48,024 nt of DNA, taken from Polysphondylium violaceum (taxonomy: Eukaryota > Evosea > Eumycetozoa > Dictyosteliales > Dictyosteliaceae). The stretch spans positions 1 through 48,024 of the forward strand of contig AJWJ01000132.1 of assembly GCA_000277445.1 (NCBI GenBank). The letters run 5' to 3'. The notes below the pieces were generated by a model, which was given only the letters and a program-made list of their open reading frames with translations, had not been told where the DNA came from and made no database searches. The translations under genes were made by a program, and so were the position numbers. This document shows positions 31,774 through 43,353 of the stretch, in pieces (the first letter of the stretch is position 1; each line of letters starts with the position of its first letter).

Positions 31774-33384
31774 ATGGACGAAACTATTCCTGATGCAACA
31801 GAGGTAATAACGTGATATTGACATGACACAAACAAACAATAACTAATGACGATGCATTATAGTTTAACGAGTTTCTTAAACTCTTTAATTCTACAGAAAT
31901 ACAAGATATTGTAAAAGGGACAAGTGGATTGAGAAAACTACTACTCTATGAAAGATGCACGCCTGACCAAGTATTGGGTGCTACCGTTTTACCGAGATTG
32001 GTTGCTTTTTTAGAATCATCTTCACCAGAGGATCTTTTAGTAAGTAGTGCTTAAAGGATAGATATGATGGGATTCTATTTATACTAATAATAATTATGCA
32101 TAGTATGAAACATGTTGGATGATGTCAATTTTTGCATTTCTTCAATATATAAAGGAGATTGTTGGCACAGGATTATTGGTTCCGTTGGTCAAGCTATTGT
32201 CACTAGATACCACTTCTGATCGAGTGAGGGATAAGATTACCTTTTGCTTGGGAAATGTAACCAAACAGTCATTGCAGTGCAGACAACAGCTGCTAGAGTT
32301 GGGCATTATGAAATACTTGATTGAGATTGTGGAGAATACCAGTGATCAGCAATTACTGAGAAACTCAGCATGGTTGGTTGCCTTGCTCGGCCGAGGCCCT
32401 TACCCCCCGCTCCAAATGACCATTGGCTCCGTGGGCATACTACACAAGTTTCTTGAAAACTCTGATCCAGAGATCCAGTTGGAGGGAATACGTGGTATAT
32501 CTTATATAGCAGCTAGACCCGAGGGCATCCAGAGTGTGATAGATTCTGGCTCGGTTAAACGTGTCGTTGAGATTATGAATCACAGTGAGACGTCCACTTT
32601 TGTTGCTCTCACAATGATTGCCAGTATGGGTATGGGCCAGCCCAGTCAGAGTGACTATATGATCGATCTGGGCGGTCTAAAGATTATTTTGGAGCTCCTT
32701 GACAACCCCAGCAGTAGAATCAAGGCCCACGCCTTTGTGGGCATAGGCAATTTCCTTGCAAACCCATCTCAGATCCAAAAGGCCATAGATTTGGGCTTCT
32801 TTAGTAAGTTTGCCACTTTTGGCAACAGTGCAACTAAAGACTTTAACAGTTTGTGCGAGATAGTGATTATATTCAATAATGCCACCCTTCATGCCAACGA
32901 GGAGCAAATAGAGTACTTTGTATCGATTGGTCTCATTCCATTGATGTGCAAGCTATCAGGATTGGAGATCAAATATGCTAGTCTTGATATTCCAAACCTA
33001 GTCTTGAAAACCTTTATCAATCTCTTTAAAACCGGTGATACTCTAAAAGAGAAAAACAATGGTATAAATCCATACACCCAGGCTTTCAAGGTAGCCAACG
33101 GTCTTGCTTCTCTTAGATTTTGTGTTGGATCATCAAGGGATCCAGAAAGATCAAGAATAGGATCACACATCATCACAGCTTATTTCCCAGAGATATTAAA
33201 CAGCAATACTCCACCTCTTGTAAATAATAATACTGCTACTCCATCAACTACAACTACTCCTCCATCAACTACATCTACTACCCCATCAACTACATCTACT
33301 ACATCATCAACTCCTCCAACTGCTAACACCACCGCCAATTCATCAGCTGATGAACAAAATTCCAAAGGTTGTATAATAAATTAA
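31774..33384 (+). CDS. Armadillo-repeat protein, importin-alpha-like, with CIIN C terminus
   Basis: Three exons, 31774-31803 (10 codons), 31863-32039 and 32104-33384, all phase 0, give about 495 residues. Armadillo repeats run through about 40-435: VGTGLLVPLVKLL, CLGNVTKQSLQCRQQLLELG, NSAWLVALLGRGPYPPL (compare importin alpha NTVWTLSNLCRGKNPPP), EGIRGISYIA and AHAFVGIGNFLANP. The importin-like repeat pattern is good but no importin-beta-binding front is present. A Thr/Pro/Ser-rich linker ends in SKGCIIN, a possible CaaX prenylation box. It shares the tiny first exon and overall design with the armadillo gene at 13025-14463. The coding DNA, chiefly exon 3, is noticeably GC-richer than its neighbours. 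Nuclear import or a membrane-tethered adaptor role are both open. Confidence 0.88.
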
Positions 33385-33470
33385 CAATATCTATGTTTAT
33401 ATCTATATCTGTATCTATATCTGTATCTATATATCTTGGGATCCAAATATTTATTTACTTGGTTTATGAG

Positions 33471-34331
33471 TTAAAATTGACCCTTTACAAACACTGTTTC
33501 ATCATCTTCTTGAATGTTTTTGTAGCCGCCTGATGACGAGGGATTTCTGTATAATATATAATGTTGAGTCATAAACAAGAGATCAAATGCAATCGAGAAT
33601 ATAGAAAGACCAAACTTGACAGGGTCGCCAAAAAATACACCCTTCCAATTGTCAGAGTCGATGGAGTCCAAACACATTTGCAAGAGCGACAAAACGCCGC
33701 CGGTGAAATCCAACAACACGTTACCAATGCTCCAGCCAACAGTGCTCTTTCTCTTGAAATTCATAAATGCCTGAGGCACGTATTTGATAAATGTGATAAA
33801 TAATTTTACATAACTGAGATAATAAATAACAAATAGCCAACTAAAAGTGCCTGCTGCGCCGAGCCCCACTATCACGACAATCGACGCCCACAAGAGGATA
33901 CCAATCAATATGCCTACAATCGAGTTTTTCTGACCAGCTCTATCATAGATAAAGCATTGTATCACTGTGATTGCTGTCAAAACGAATCCATGAAATGCAA
34001 ATGCAATATCATTAATATGTACAGGGATGGGTGGCCCATATTTATTCAAATACTCCTCCTTGACCAAAGGACTCCAAAATAATACCGCATTAAATACAGA
34101 GTAGCATATATAACCTGTAACATTAAAATATAAGAAATCAAATGATAATCCAACTACACTGTTGATAATTAATTTATAGGTATTAATACATCTATCAATC
34201 ACCTCTCTATCTATCCTCTATCCATACCTTTTTCTTCTAAAATTTGTAATTACTTGAGGATAAAATGAAAGAGACCATGCTGCAAAGTATAGATATCCAA
34301 TTACAAACGATGCAATTGAGAGCGCTGACAT
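33471..34331 (-). CDS. ctns: Cystinosin, lysosomal cystine/H+ exporter
   Basis: Two exons, 34331-34228 and 34158-33471, encode about 263 residues. The splice junction rebuilds the conserved [20 protein letters not shown], the first PQ-loop motif of cystinosin; the second, [20 protein letters not shown], is in exon 2 followed by the nearly invariant [10 protein letters not shown], and [16 protein letters not shown] is also present. Seven hydrophobic helices are visible. The long glycosylated N-terminal domain of animal cystinosin is absent, as in other protist forms. The C terminus has no clear GYDQL lysosomal signal; a Tyr-containing SGGYKNIQ is the nearest. It exports cystine from acidic endolysosomes using the proton gradient. 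It converges on the armadillo gene with 86 bases between stops. Confidence 0.95.
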
Positions 34332-35819
34332 TTTTTTATATTATATATTATATTTATTCTTATTCTTATTATAACTATTTATTATTTTATCTATGAATTC
34401 ATTAAACTCATTTATGTGATTGGTAATGATAGTGATTGAATGTTTGTGAGTGTATATTACAAAGAACTGTTATTATCTATATTTGAACAAAAAACGAGAA
34501 ACAACAATTGCTGCAAAAAAAAAAAAAATTCAAAAAAAAAACAATACAATTGTGATTTCCCACCCCCAGGGAATGAATGGTTCTTTTTTGAGCTTTTCCA
34601 CCTTATTAATATAAAAAAAAAAAAAAATATTACACAATATAGTAATAATCTTATTTTCCGTAAATAAAGAGATAAAGAGATGACTATTTATGATAATGAA
34701 TAATAAATTTATTTAATTTTTAAAAAAATAAAAGACAAACACAAACACACATGTTGCAACACACTCGTTCCTCATTTACATATAAAGTATTATTATGCGA
34801 ATTTAGAATTGTGTATCCTTATCTTGTTTCTATTTCGAAATTCCATCACCTCACTCGATTAGAAAAGACAAATGAACATACTGTAATTAGTGTGTGACTA
34901 TGACTATTTGATTCATATTTAAAATATTTAATTTGTTGTTGAAAGATCATGTATATTTATACAAACACAATACATCTCTATGGAGGTGTGTGTGTGTGTG
35001 TGAATTATATCACATGTGTGTGTGTGTGTGGTATTAAAATTCTCATATTTTCCCTATCCATTCAAATCATGTTTTATGTCAGAGTTTTTGATTAGTAATG
35101 ATAACTACCATCATCAAAAAAAATAGATGAAAAAAATAAAAATAAAATTAAAAAAATCAATTTCTTGATTTTGTGGCAGTTATTAATTCTAATAAAAAGT
35201 AGAATGATTTATTTTAAAATAAATTTAAATATCTATAGGGATATTTGTTTCTAATCGCCATAAAAAATATTTGATTACACCCAAACAAACATACCCACCA
35301 CATATATATTTATATTTATAGTTTTATTTTTTAATTGTACAATAGATTTTTTGACAGACATAAATACATCATTGATCAAAAAGATCATAGTGTGTGTGTG
35401 TGAGTGGTGAATATTTTATTTTGATTTTCTCATATCACATTTTTCAATATATTGCAAAAAAGGATAAAATAATCCAGATAAGAAAAAAAAAAAAGAAAAG
35501 AAAAAAGAAAGATCCTCATCGATTGTATTTTTATTTATTTTTATTTACTGATTCTGTATGTGTTTGTCTGTTTGTTTGTTTGTTTAGAAGTTACGCTGCG
35601 TAGTTATAAAAAGTCAGAGAGAAACATTTTTTTTTTTATTTTTTATTTTTCATTTTTTTTTTATTTTTTTTATTTTTTTCATCCACCAAGTGTTGTAAAA
35701 TAATATAGGTGTCGCTATAGCCCAAGAGTATTAATACAATCAATACTACCACCCTACAACTACAACTACAACTACACCCATACCTATATATATAACAATA
35801 TATAGAAAACTAATGTGTG
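34332..35819. other. Long divergent intergenic region with GT repeats
   Basis: About 1.5 kb upstream of both cystinosin (-) and the PP2C gene (+). It contains TG/GT microsatellites (about 34986-35001, 35014-35030 and 35392-35404), T and A runs, and TTTGTTTG repeats near 35570. Open frames here are low complexity. No RNA gene was recognised. Confidence 0.55.
34986..35030 (+). repeat. (GT)n microsatellite pair
   Basis: Two uninterrupted GT/TG runs of about 16-18 bases are separated by a short ATTATATCACA spacer, upstream of the PP2C gene. Confidence 0.9.
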
Positions 35820-38604
35820 ATGGCTCCATCTCTTTCTACATCTATTTCTTCTCCATCATTTTTTAAAGTATGTGTTGTATTATGTTATTATATAAAATAC
35901 TTGTAGCAACGGGACTGCGGAATACTAATATGGGCACATAACTCGACTATAGGATAGGGAGGATGATGAGGGAGAAGAAGAAATCCAAGATTTACATAAT
36001 CTTGTCAATAACAATAACATAGATATTAATCAATTTAATTTTGATCAACATGCTCAAGAGGAGAATAATAATGGTAATAATAATAATAATAATAATAATA
36101 GTAATAGTATTCAAAACACATTGAATGAGTTGACTACAAACACCACTCATCATCAGTCAATACAAAATACACAAAGTGAATCACTTTTGGATTTAATCGC
36201 ATTGGTAAATGGTACATCATTTAACAACAACAACGACAACGAAGATAGTGCGTCATCAGGTGCCGCAGCAGGTGCTGCTAGCTTACCTTTGTCAGACGAG
36301 ATATCAGGTGTATTGGAGAATTTAGACAATTTAAACAACACTGACAATGGTAACAACAATGGTAATAATGATGACAACTCTAGTGTACATAGTGGCAATA
36401 ATAACAATTACAACAGTAGTAACAAACAGTATGATATTAAAACACAAAAGATATCGTTAAAAGGGAGTGCAGGATCGTCACCCAGAAACCAGAGTCTAAG
36501 AATTTATAGAACCTTTCCCTACAGAGGAAGCTTACCTCTTCCATTACTACAGATATTCAATGAGGCTGCTGAACAAGTTGTCGATGAAGAACAAAAAGAA
36601 AGCAAGAGACCTAAACCAAGTTCAACCAATGGTATTAGACACAGCCGACAATATAAAGGGTTACAACAACTTGGTTATTTCCTTAATCAACTAGAATCAT
36701 CATCAGGTGCCGCAGCAGCAGCAGATTCAACTAACCCAGAACTCATTTTACCAAATAATATTGATAATGATGATAATGATAAACAATCAAATAATATTAT
36801 AGAGCCAGAATCGATAATATCTACACCATCATCACCCAAACCTTTTGATTCATCATCTTATCAATCACCACCACCCCCAATATCCTCATCTCAAGAAGAT
36901 ATAGATATAATTGTAAATAATAGTAGTAATAGTAACAGTAATAATAATAATGATAACAATAGTAAACTAAGCAACAGTAATACTAGTTCATCACAATGGA
37001 CTGAATTGATGCAATCTCTTGGTGGTAGTAATAGTGGCGGTGCTTCTAATGATGCCTCACTGCAAACTATTCAACAAGAACAACCAGATCAATTACAAAT
37101 CAATAATACACCAGATTTTAACGATATAGTTTTGGATGGTATTTCAATAGATAGTTTACCACAAGAATTAAATGAATTAGATTCATTAAAATGTAATAGT
37201 AATAATATAGATCATGAAAATTTAATCAACAACAATAATAATGATAGTAATATAGATAACAAGAACAACAACACCAACATTGTAAACGATAACGATAAAA
37301 TTAATACAACTCAACTTTTTAAAGATGAAATAATGAAATCATTGGAACCTATGGGAAATAGAAATCCATCACCAATATTTACAGAATCAAGAGCAAATGG
37401 TGTTAGAATTAAAGAGAATCTAGATTTAATGGAACAAAAGCATGGTGGTTTAGAAGTTTCAAATAACAATAATAATAATAACAAGAAACAACAATTATCA
37501 AGAACCATTACATTTGCTGATCCTTCATCCATTTATAGTTTTTTCGGTGCACCACCACCTCAACAACAACAACAACAAGATTCTCAAGATTTATCAATAT
37601 CAACACCTGTAGATTCTTTTAAAAATGAAGAAAAACAACCTTCAAATACAAACAAAGGAAATGATAGATCAAGATCATCATCAAAAATGAGTTTATCAAC
37701 CTTGTTTCCAAAACTACCATTTAGCAGTCAATCGCCCACTCTTTCACCATCAAAGTTTTATTATCCACTTTTACAACCAGAGCCAACCACCCTAATCAGA
37801 GGATTCTCTTCCAAGGCAGACATCAACAAGAGAGGCCTAAAGAGAGCCAAGAAAACCATGGATATGGAGGACGAGTGGCTTTGCCAATCCCCCTTTGGAC
37901 CAGAAGAGTCCCAAATGGCCCTTTTTGGTATTTTTGATGGTCACTCTGGTAAAAACGCCGCTGTAACAACAAAGGAGATATTGCCCGGTATTTTGTTGAA
38001 ATATATTCAAACCGCCCAACAAGAATATGGCAAGCAACAAATCACCGACATGAGAGGTGTATTTTTAAGTGCATTCAAAGAAGTCGATGCACTCTTGTCA
38101 AAATATGAATACGAAGGCACCACAGCAACCGTAGTTTTAATTTGGAGAGCAGGAAACCAAAGATACGTCCAATCAGCCAACGTTGGTGATTCAACCGCAT
38201 TTCTTTCGTATGCCGGCGAGACTCTCTTCCTCAGTAAAGATCACCGAGTCACCGATCCTGAAGAGCAACAAAGAATCAAGAGCGATGGTGTCGTATTGAC
38301 TGAAAATCAAACGAGAATCAATGGTTTGATGGTCAGTCGTGCATTGGGCGACCACTTTATAAAGAACCTAAACTGTGGTCTCACTGGCGAACCCTATGTC
38401 TCGCCACCCATCTGTTTGACACCCTTCCACTCACATTTAATCGTTGCCTCTGATGGTCTCTGGGATGTTATCTCTGGTAACAGAGCTATGGAAATCGTTA
38501 AATTGGAACAAACTGAAGAGAAAATGGCTTCTGCTCTGCTCAATTGTGCTGTAAATTCTATAAAATCAAAAGATAACATTTCAATCATTGTAGTAACATT
38601 GTAA
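35820..38604 (+). CDS. PP2C-type serine/threonine phosphatase with long Asn-rich N terminus
   Basis: Two exons, 35820-35867 (16 codons, MAPSLSTSISSPSFFK) and 35953-38604, encode about 899 residues. The first 620 are acidic, Asn/Ser-rich and largely disordered. The catalytic PP2C domain occupies about 630-899 with the standard motifs in order: FGIFDGHSGK (metal Asp of DGH), EGTTATVVLI, NVGDST, SRALGDHFIK, VASDGLWDVI and KDNISIIVV (metal-binding Asp of DN). The metal-binding aspartates expected for a PPM enzyme are all present, so it should be active with Mn/Mg. It is not the spalten type, since no G-alpha domain precedes it. The long front may set localisation or be phosphorylated. It converges on DRG2 with 148 bases between stops. 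Confidence 0.93.
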
Positions 38605-38752
38605 ATTATAAATCCAACAAGAACAAAACAAAAACAAAAAAAAAAAAACAAAATCCAAACAAAAATAATAAATCTTTATCACTCAATATTATCTCAACCA
38701 AACCTGCCACTCTATACATTCATAGTGTATAATAAAAAAATGAAAATGATCT

Positions 38753-40093
38753 TTATTTTTTAACAATTTGAATGACATCTTCATCTTCGAGGGAATGGGA
38801 TAAACCAACTCTTTGAGGACAATGTTTGGCAGACACACCCCAAACGATACCATATTTAAATTGAGAAGCAAGTTCCTTGTGGAGATATCTACAAACATCT
38901 TCCATTGTGGCACCACCTCTGAGAATAACGGCATCGTTGAAATCTGGTGCCTCTCCTCTTTTCTTTGTATATACTCTCACCAATGCTAAATATTCCCAAA
39001 TCTTTTCCAAAAGGAAATCTAAATTTAAATTCATATTACAACTAATCACTACTGAATTTGGTCTTCTTGCAATCTTGTCGATTTCTTCAATTGACAATTG
39101 ATCAATCTTATTATAAACCTACGTTATAGATCGATCGTATTGTTAGAGATAACTGTGGTGCATATCATATGATTATTAAACACACATACATATAAACATC
39201 TGATATATGAACGTCTGCCTTCGATGGCGTCAATGAGTTCATCTACTGTTGGATCACAACGAATGACAAGATCGCAATTAAAGATTTTGTATTCGTGTAA
39301 AATGGATTTAGCTAGTTTTTCAGTGATCTTTGTGAGTGCACATGTGGCTGTGAAATTAACACCGCCTGCAGATTTGGTCTTGAAATATATATTGGGTGGT
39401 TGAGAATTTAAACGAATACCAATGGCTTCTAATTCTTCCTCTAATAGTCTTTTTTGAACCTCACCTTTGTTTGCATCCAACATCATTAAAATTAAATCCT
39501 AGAGTTGTTGTTGATCAGTTGTAGGAGTTAGTATCTTTGATATCAGTCGTATTCTAATAGTAATGGTGATAGTGCGGTGTACTTACAGCTGTTCTTGCAA
39601 CGGAGATAACTTGTCTACCTCTACCTCTACCTTGAGAAGCACCTTCGATAATACCTGGTGTATCTAATAATTGAATTCTAGCACCGTGATATTGAATTAC
39701 ACCTGGAATACAGGTAAGAGTTGTGAATTCATATGCAGCTGCTTGTGATTCTGTTTCTGTTAAACAAGTTAAAATTGTACTCTTACCTACAGATGGAAAA
39801 CTATAGTATATAGATACATGATTACGTTGTTAGTTTGTTCTATTTATCATGTCTATATGTATGTATGCATGTAATCTAAGATCATACCCAATTAAAGCAA
39901 CTCTAGCATCACCAGATTTCAATACTTCAAAACCTTCACCTGTTTTACCAGAAGATTTAGGTGGCTCAAGTAATTGTTGTCTTAATTTAGCCAACTTTGC
40001 CTTTAACATACCCAAATGATGTTCTGTAGCTTTATTCTTTTGGGTACGGGCCATTTCTGCCTCGATATCTTTAATCTTTTCTAATATACCCAT
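38753..40093 (-). CDS. drg2: Developmentally regulated GTP-binding protein DRG2
   Basis: Four exons, 40093-39888, 39800-39587, 39498-39190 and 39118-38753, give exactly 364 residues, the length of human DRG2. The N terminus [20 protein letters not shown] is of the DRG2 kind (DRG1 starts MSSTLAKIAEIE). G-domain motifs: G1 GFPSVGKST (69-77, rebuilt at the first splice), G3 DTPG (115-118, usually DLPG), then [15 protein letters not shown]4 NKID (246-249) and the C-terminal TGS domain ending [15 protein letters not shown] proteins bind translating ribosomes; DRG2 pairs with RWDD1/Gir2 and is linked to growth control and stalled-ribosome handling. The Leu-to-Thr change in G3 is the only notable departure. 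Confidence 0.97.
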
Positions 40094-40516
40094 ATTGTTT
40101 TATATCTATATAAATCTGTGTGTGAAGATGATCACTCGCTGGATATTCTTTTTTTTTTTTTTTGTACGATTCTGATTATCTCTTTTTTTTTTCCTTTTTT
40201 TTCATTTTACTTTTTTTTTTTTTTTTTTAAAGTATTCATTTAAAGCCATATAATTTCAAACACTCGTGGATACGGGTAGTAGCATTAGCATTAGCTTAAT
40301 TATCACTTAAAACCTTATTAATCAAACTGATCCCGCTTCCTGTATCTATGAGTGCAAATAATCGCTGGCTCTTATTCTCATCTACTCAATCTGCTTCTTA
40401 ATGAAGGTAGATCATTGGACTACTCCGGCATGTATGATTTTATTAATCACTGGATGCTAATAATAAAGACATTACACCAAAACTATTTGATTGAATATAA
40501 ATTTATTATTCTTTAT
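40094..40516. other. Intergenic, holding a structured GC-richer block
   Basis: Between the DRG2 start and the stop of the ankyrin-SAM gene, both on the minus strand. Three T runs (40150-40163, 40183-40191, 40212-40228) form the DRG2 upstream region; the rest (40255-40460) is less AT-rich and folds well (see the candidate RNA). Confidence 0.6.
40261..40354 (+). ncRNA. Candidate structured RNA with a 16-pair terminal helix
   Basis: CACTCGTGGATACGGG (40261-40276) pairs along its whole length with CCTGTATCTATGAGTG (40339-40354). Thirteen pairs are Watson-Crick and three are G.U when read on the plus strand; on the minus strand the same three would be A-C mismatches, which points to plus-strand transcription. 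The 62-base interior includes a CATTAG direct repeat. A second stem-loop follows, TCAATCTGCTTC with GAAGGTAGATCATTGG (about 40386-40416). No known RNA family is recognised; an old palindromic repeat is the alternative. Confidence 0.35.
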
Positions 40517-42447
40517 TTATTTATTATTCTTTATTAAATCATTCCAAATTAATTTATTCACAGTGTATTCATACTTTAGTTGATTTAGGGATTCAATGAC
40601 CTTGTCGCAAGAGGATAGTCTTTGGAATGGGTCTTTTTGACAACAGTCTTTGTAGAGTTGGTAGACACCAGAAGGACATTTTGATAGAATTGATTGTTTA
40701 AATTCTTTTGAACTTGATAAACTAATGCTATCGTTGTTTATGTTGGTGATGTTATTGATACAACTATTTTTCATTGAATCTGGTCTGATATAATATCCAT
40801 TGGTGACTCTGAGCATTAGCTCTAAAATGATTACACCTAAATTATAGATATCGGATTGAATGCTATAAACAGATCCCCCACTCAAGATCTCTGGTGGGAT
40901 GACCTGGTGATAATCCAATAGACCCACAGAGTTGGCGCCATCAGGTGACAAACATTTGTTGTCAAAAGAGTTGAATTTGTTGCTGTATTCCGACACTTTG
41001 CATTCCATGTCGTCGTTGAGGATAATGTTTGTCGACTTGAGGTCTCTGTGAAGGACTTGTTGATTTCTCTTGTGAAGATATTGAAGACCCAATGTGATTT
41101 GCATAGAGAATTCAAAGAATCTGTCCCAGGAAAAATCAAATCTGCTGTTGTTCATGAGATTGTAGAGGTTCTCTTTTCCCCAGTACTCGAGCACCAAGCA
41201 GTGTGAAGGCTCTAAACAAACGCCATAGATTCTCGAGACAAAGGGCGAGTTGATGGTGCCTATGACCTTGAGCTCTTTAGTGTACTCTGAAGGCTGAAGC
41301 GAGTTGGATTTAAAGACTCTGATTAAAACCTCTTTTCTCTTGAACAAGCCCTTGTATTCGGTATAGGTTGAGAATTGTCCAATACGTGAAGTGTACTCGA
41401 GTTCCGATGGTTCAATGATCCAGTCTTCAGAGCCAGTACTGTTTATATTGTTTGGTATGTATAGCAATCTCTTTGATCTTCTGATGGTAAGAGTGCCCCT
41501 ACTGCTATCATCTATGTATCGGTATTGGTGTTTGAGCATTTCATATTTCTCTAAAACAATAGATAACAACCCTTGGGTACCCAACTTTTCAAGGAGCCCT
41601 AGTTTCGCCAACGATTCCTTGTTGTTTAAATGATTTTGGATGGTGTCCATAAAAATATCATTCTTTACAAATACTAGCCAACAATCTGCTAGATCCAAAC
41701 TTTTAAAGAAATAATATATATCTTGGACTTTCTTTAGATAGTTTATGGTTTTTATAGTGCCACTCTCTGTAGCTATATCAAGGACAGTTTTTTCATTGAG
41801 TGTGATGTCTGCACCCATTTTAATTAATCTAACTACCAAATCATCCATACCACATTCAATTGCTAAATGAAGGGCACTTTGGCCTTGATTATTCAATATA
41901 TTTACATTTACATTTAGCTAATGATAAAGTAAGTGATTATGAAATATTAGTATCGTAAATTAAAACGTGACAAAGTTGTAATTTTACTTACATCTAATAA
42001 TGGATTGATTAATGCCGTATTGTGGATAATTGCTTTATGTAATGGTGTATCATTGTTGTTGTTTTGAATATTTAAATCTTTTACACCTTTTTTAATAAAT
42101 AAATCCAGGGGTTCTTGGTAGTTTTTAGATGTAAATGTTTGACAAAAAATGTGAAATGGCGTGTTTTTTTCTTTGTTTCTAATTGATACATTTACACCTT
42201 TATAATTCAATAGTGAAATCAATATCTCTTCTTTTCGAATTAAATGTAAAGCTGTATTTCCATCTTGATCTTGAATATTTATATTTAATCTAAAAAATAT
42301 GAAAATGAATATTAATATTTGGATATAGATTAGATTTGTTTTTAATATATCTTTAAACACTTACTTATTTGTTCTATAATTTTTAATAGCCTCATTAATC
42401 ATATCATCACTTCCATATTTTAGTGCCAAGTGAATTTGTGATTCCAT
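40517..42447 (-). CDS. Ankyrin-SAM-tyrosine-kinase-like protein (A), degenerate kinase
   Basis: Three exons, 42447-42365, 42289-41992 and 41917-40517, encode about 593 residues. Ankyrin repeats fill about 1-190 (DGNTALHLI, NTPFHIFCQ, DTPLHKAI, QSALHLAI). A SAM-like domain follows (about 194-259: FFKSLDLADCWLVFVKND ... LAKLGLLEKLG). The kinase domain (about 300-590) is of the TKL type: HRDLKSTN (417-424) is intact and the C-lobe PPEILSG and SDIYNLGVIILELM are good, but the VAIK lysine is Arg327 (VLIRVF), the DFG is EYS (437-439), and the glycine loop (IGQFSTYTE) is poor. So it should bind ATP-Mg badly or not at all. D. discoideum has ankyrin-TKL kinases; no exact counterpart is claimed. It is the last member of a three-gene tandem array. 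Confidence 0.88.
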
Positions 42448-43353
42448 GCTGAACAATTTATTCTATGTATCTACTATACATATGATTTTATCTGATTATT
42501 CTATTCTAAATGGTTTTTTAATAAAACAAAAAGAGGATTAATAGTTGAGTTACTAATTGGGATATACTATGTTATTCTATTAATAAATTAATAAATTAAA
42601 AAAAAAAATACAAATTAAAACTCCAACACAAAGCTATTAACGTTCTATTTTAAGATTTTGATTTTGACTTCTAAAAAAAGATTGTATAAAAAATAATGAT
42701 ACAACACACAATCACAAATTAAATCTCAACAATTAACCCACAAACACACACATAACCCAAACTTCTCTTTTAGTGAGAAAAACTTTTTAAAATTATGTGG
42801 GGGTACATGTGCATTGAGTTTTTTTTTAAAAACAAATAAATGTGAGTGTATGGGAGGTTGAGTGTTTGTTTAGAGTTTTGTGTTTGTGTGTATTTTAACT
42901 ATGTATGGATTTAGTTTTGTGTTAGGGTGTGATAAAAAAAAACAAAATCATTGATAGGGAGTGGGTGGGTGAAGTTTTTATCAAAATTGAAAAATTTAGG
43001 TTGATGGATACATAGATTGATATACAAATACATACTTCAAAACAGAGAAAGAGTATAATAACAAGATTCCCTTCCTCTATCTATCTTTCTTGCATCAACC
43101 CCATATATGATATTGAAATATCATTGAAAAACAATTTGATTTTTTTTTTTATTGATTATAATTTTATTGATCAACCACACACCCCCATAACATAATGAGT
43201 GATGATAGAATGATTTCATTTTTAGTCATTTCTATTTCGTTACGTTTGGATCTAGATGGTTATGTCGAAGAAGATGATGATTTGGATGATGATGTTGATA
43301 TATCTTTTTTTATACAATCTTTTGTCTACAAATTCGTCATACGTTTATTTGAT
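42448..43353. other. Intergenic within the ankyrin-SAM array
   Basis: Upstream region of ankyrin-SAM gene A and 3' side of gene B. On the coding (minus) strand it is rich in GT/GGGT; on the plus strand this shows as CCACACACCCCC (43173-43184) and CACAAACACACAC patches near 42740. A GGGAGTGGGTGGG block lies at 42957-42969. A 61-codon plus-strand frame at 43195 is not convincing. Confidence 0.5.
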
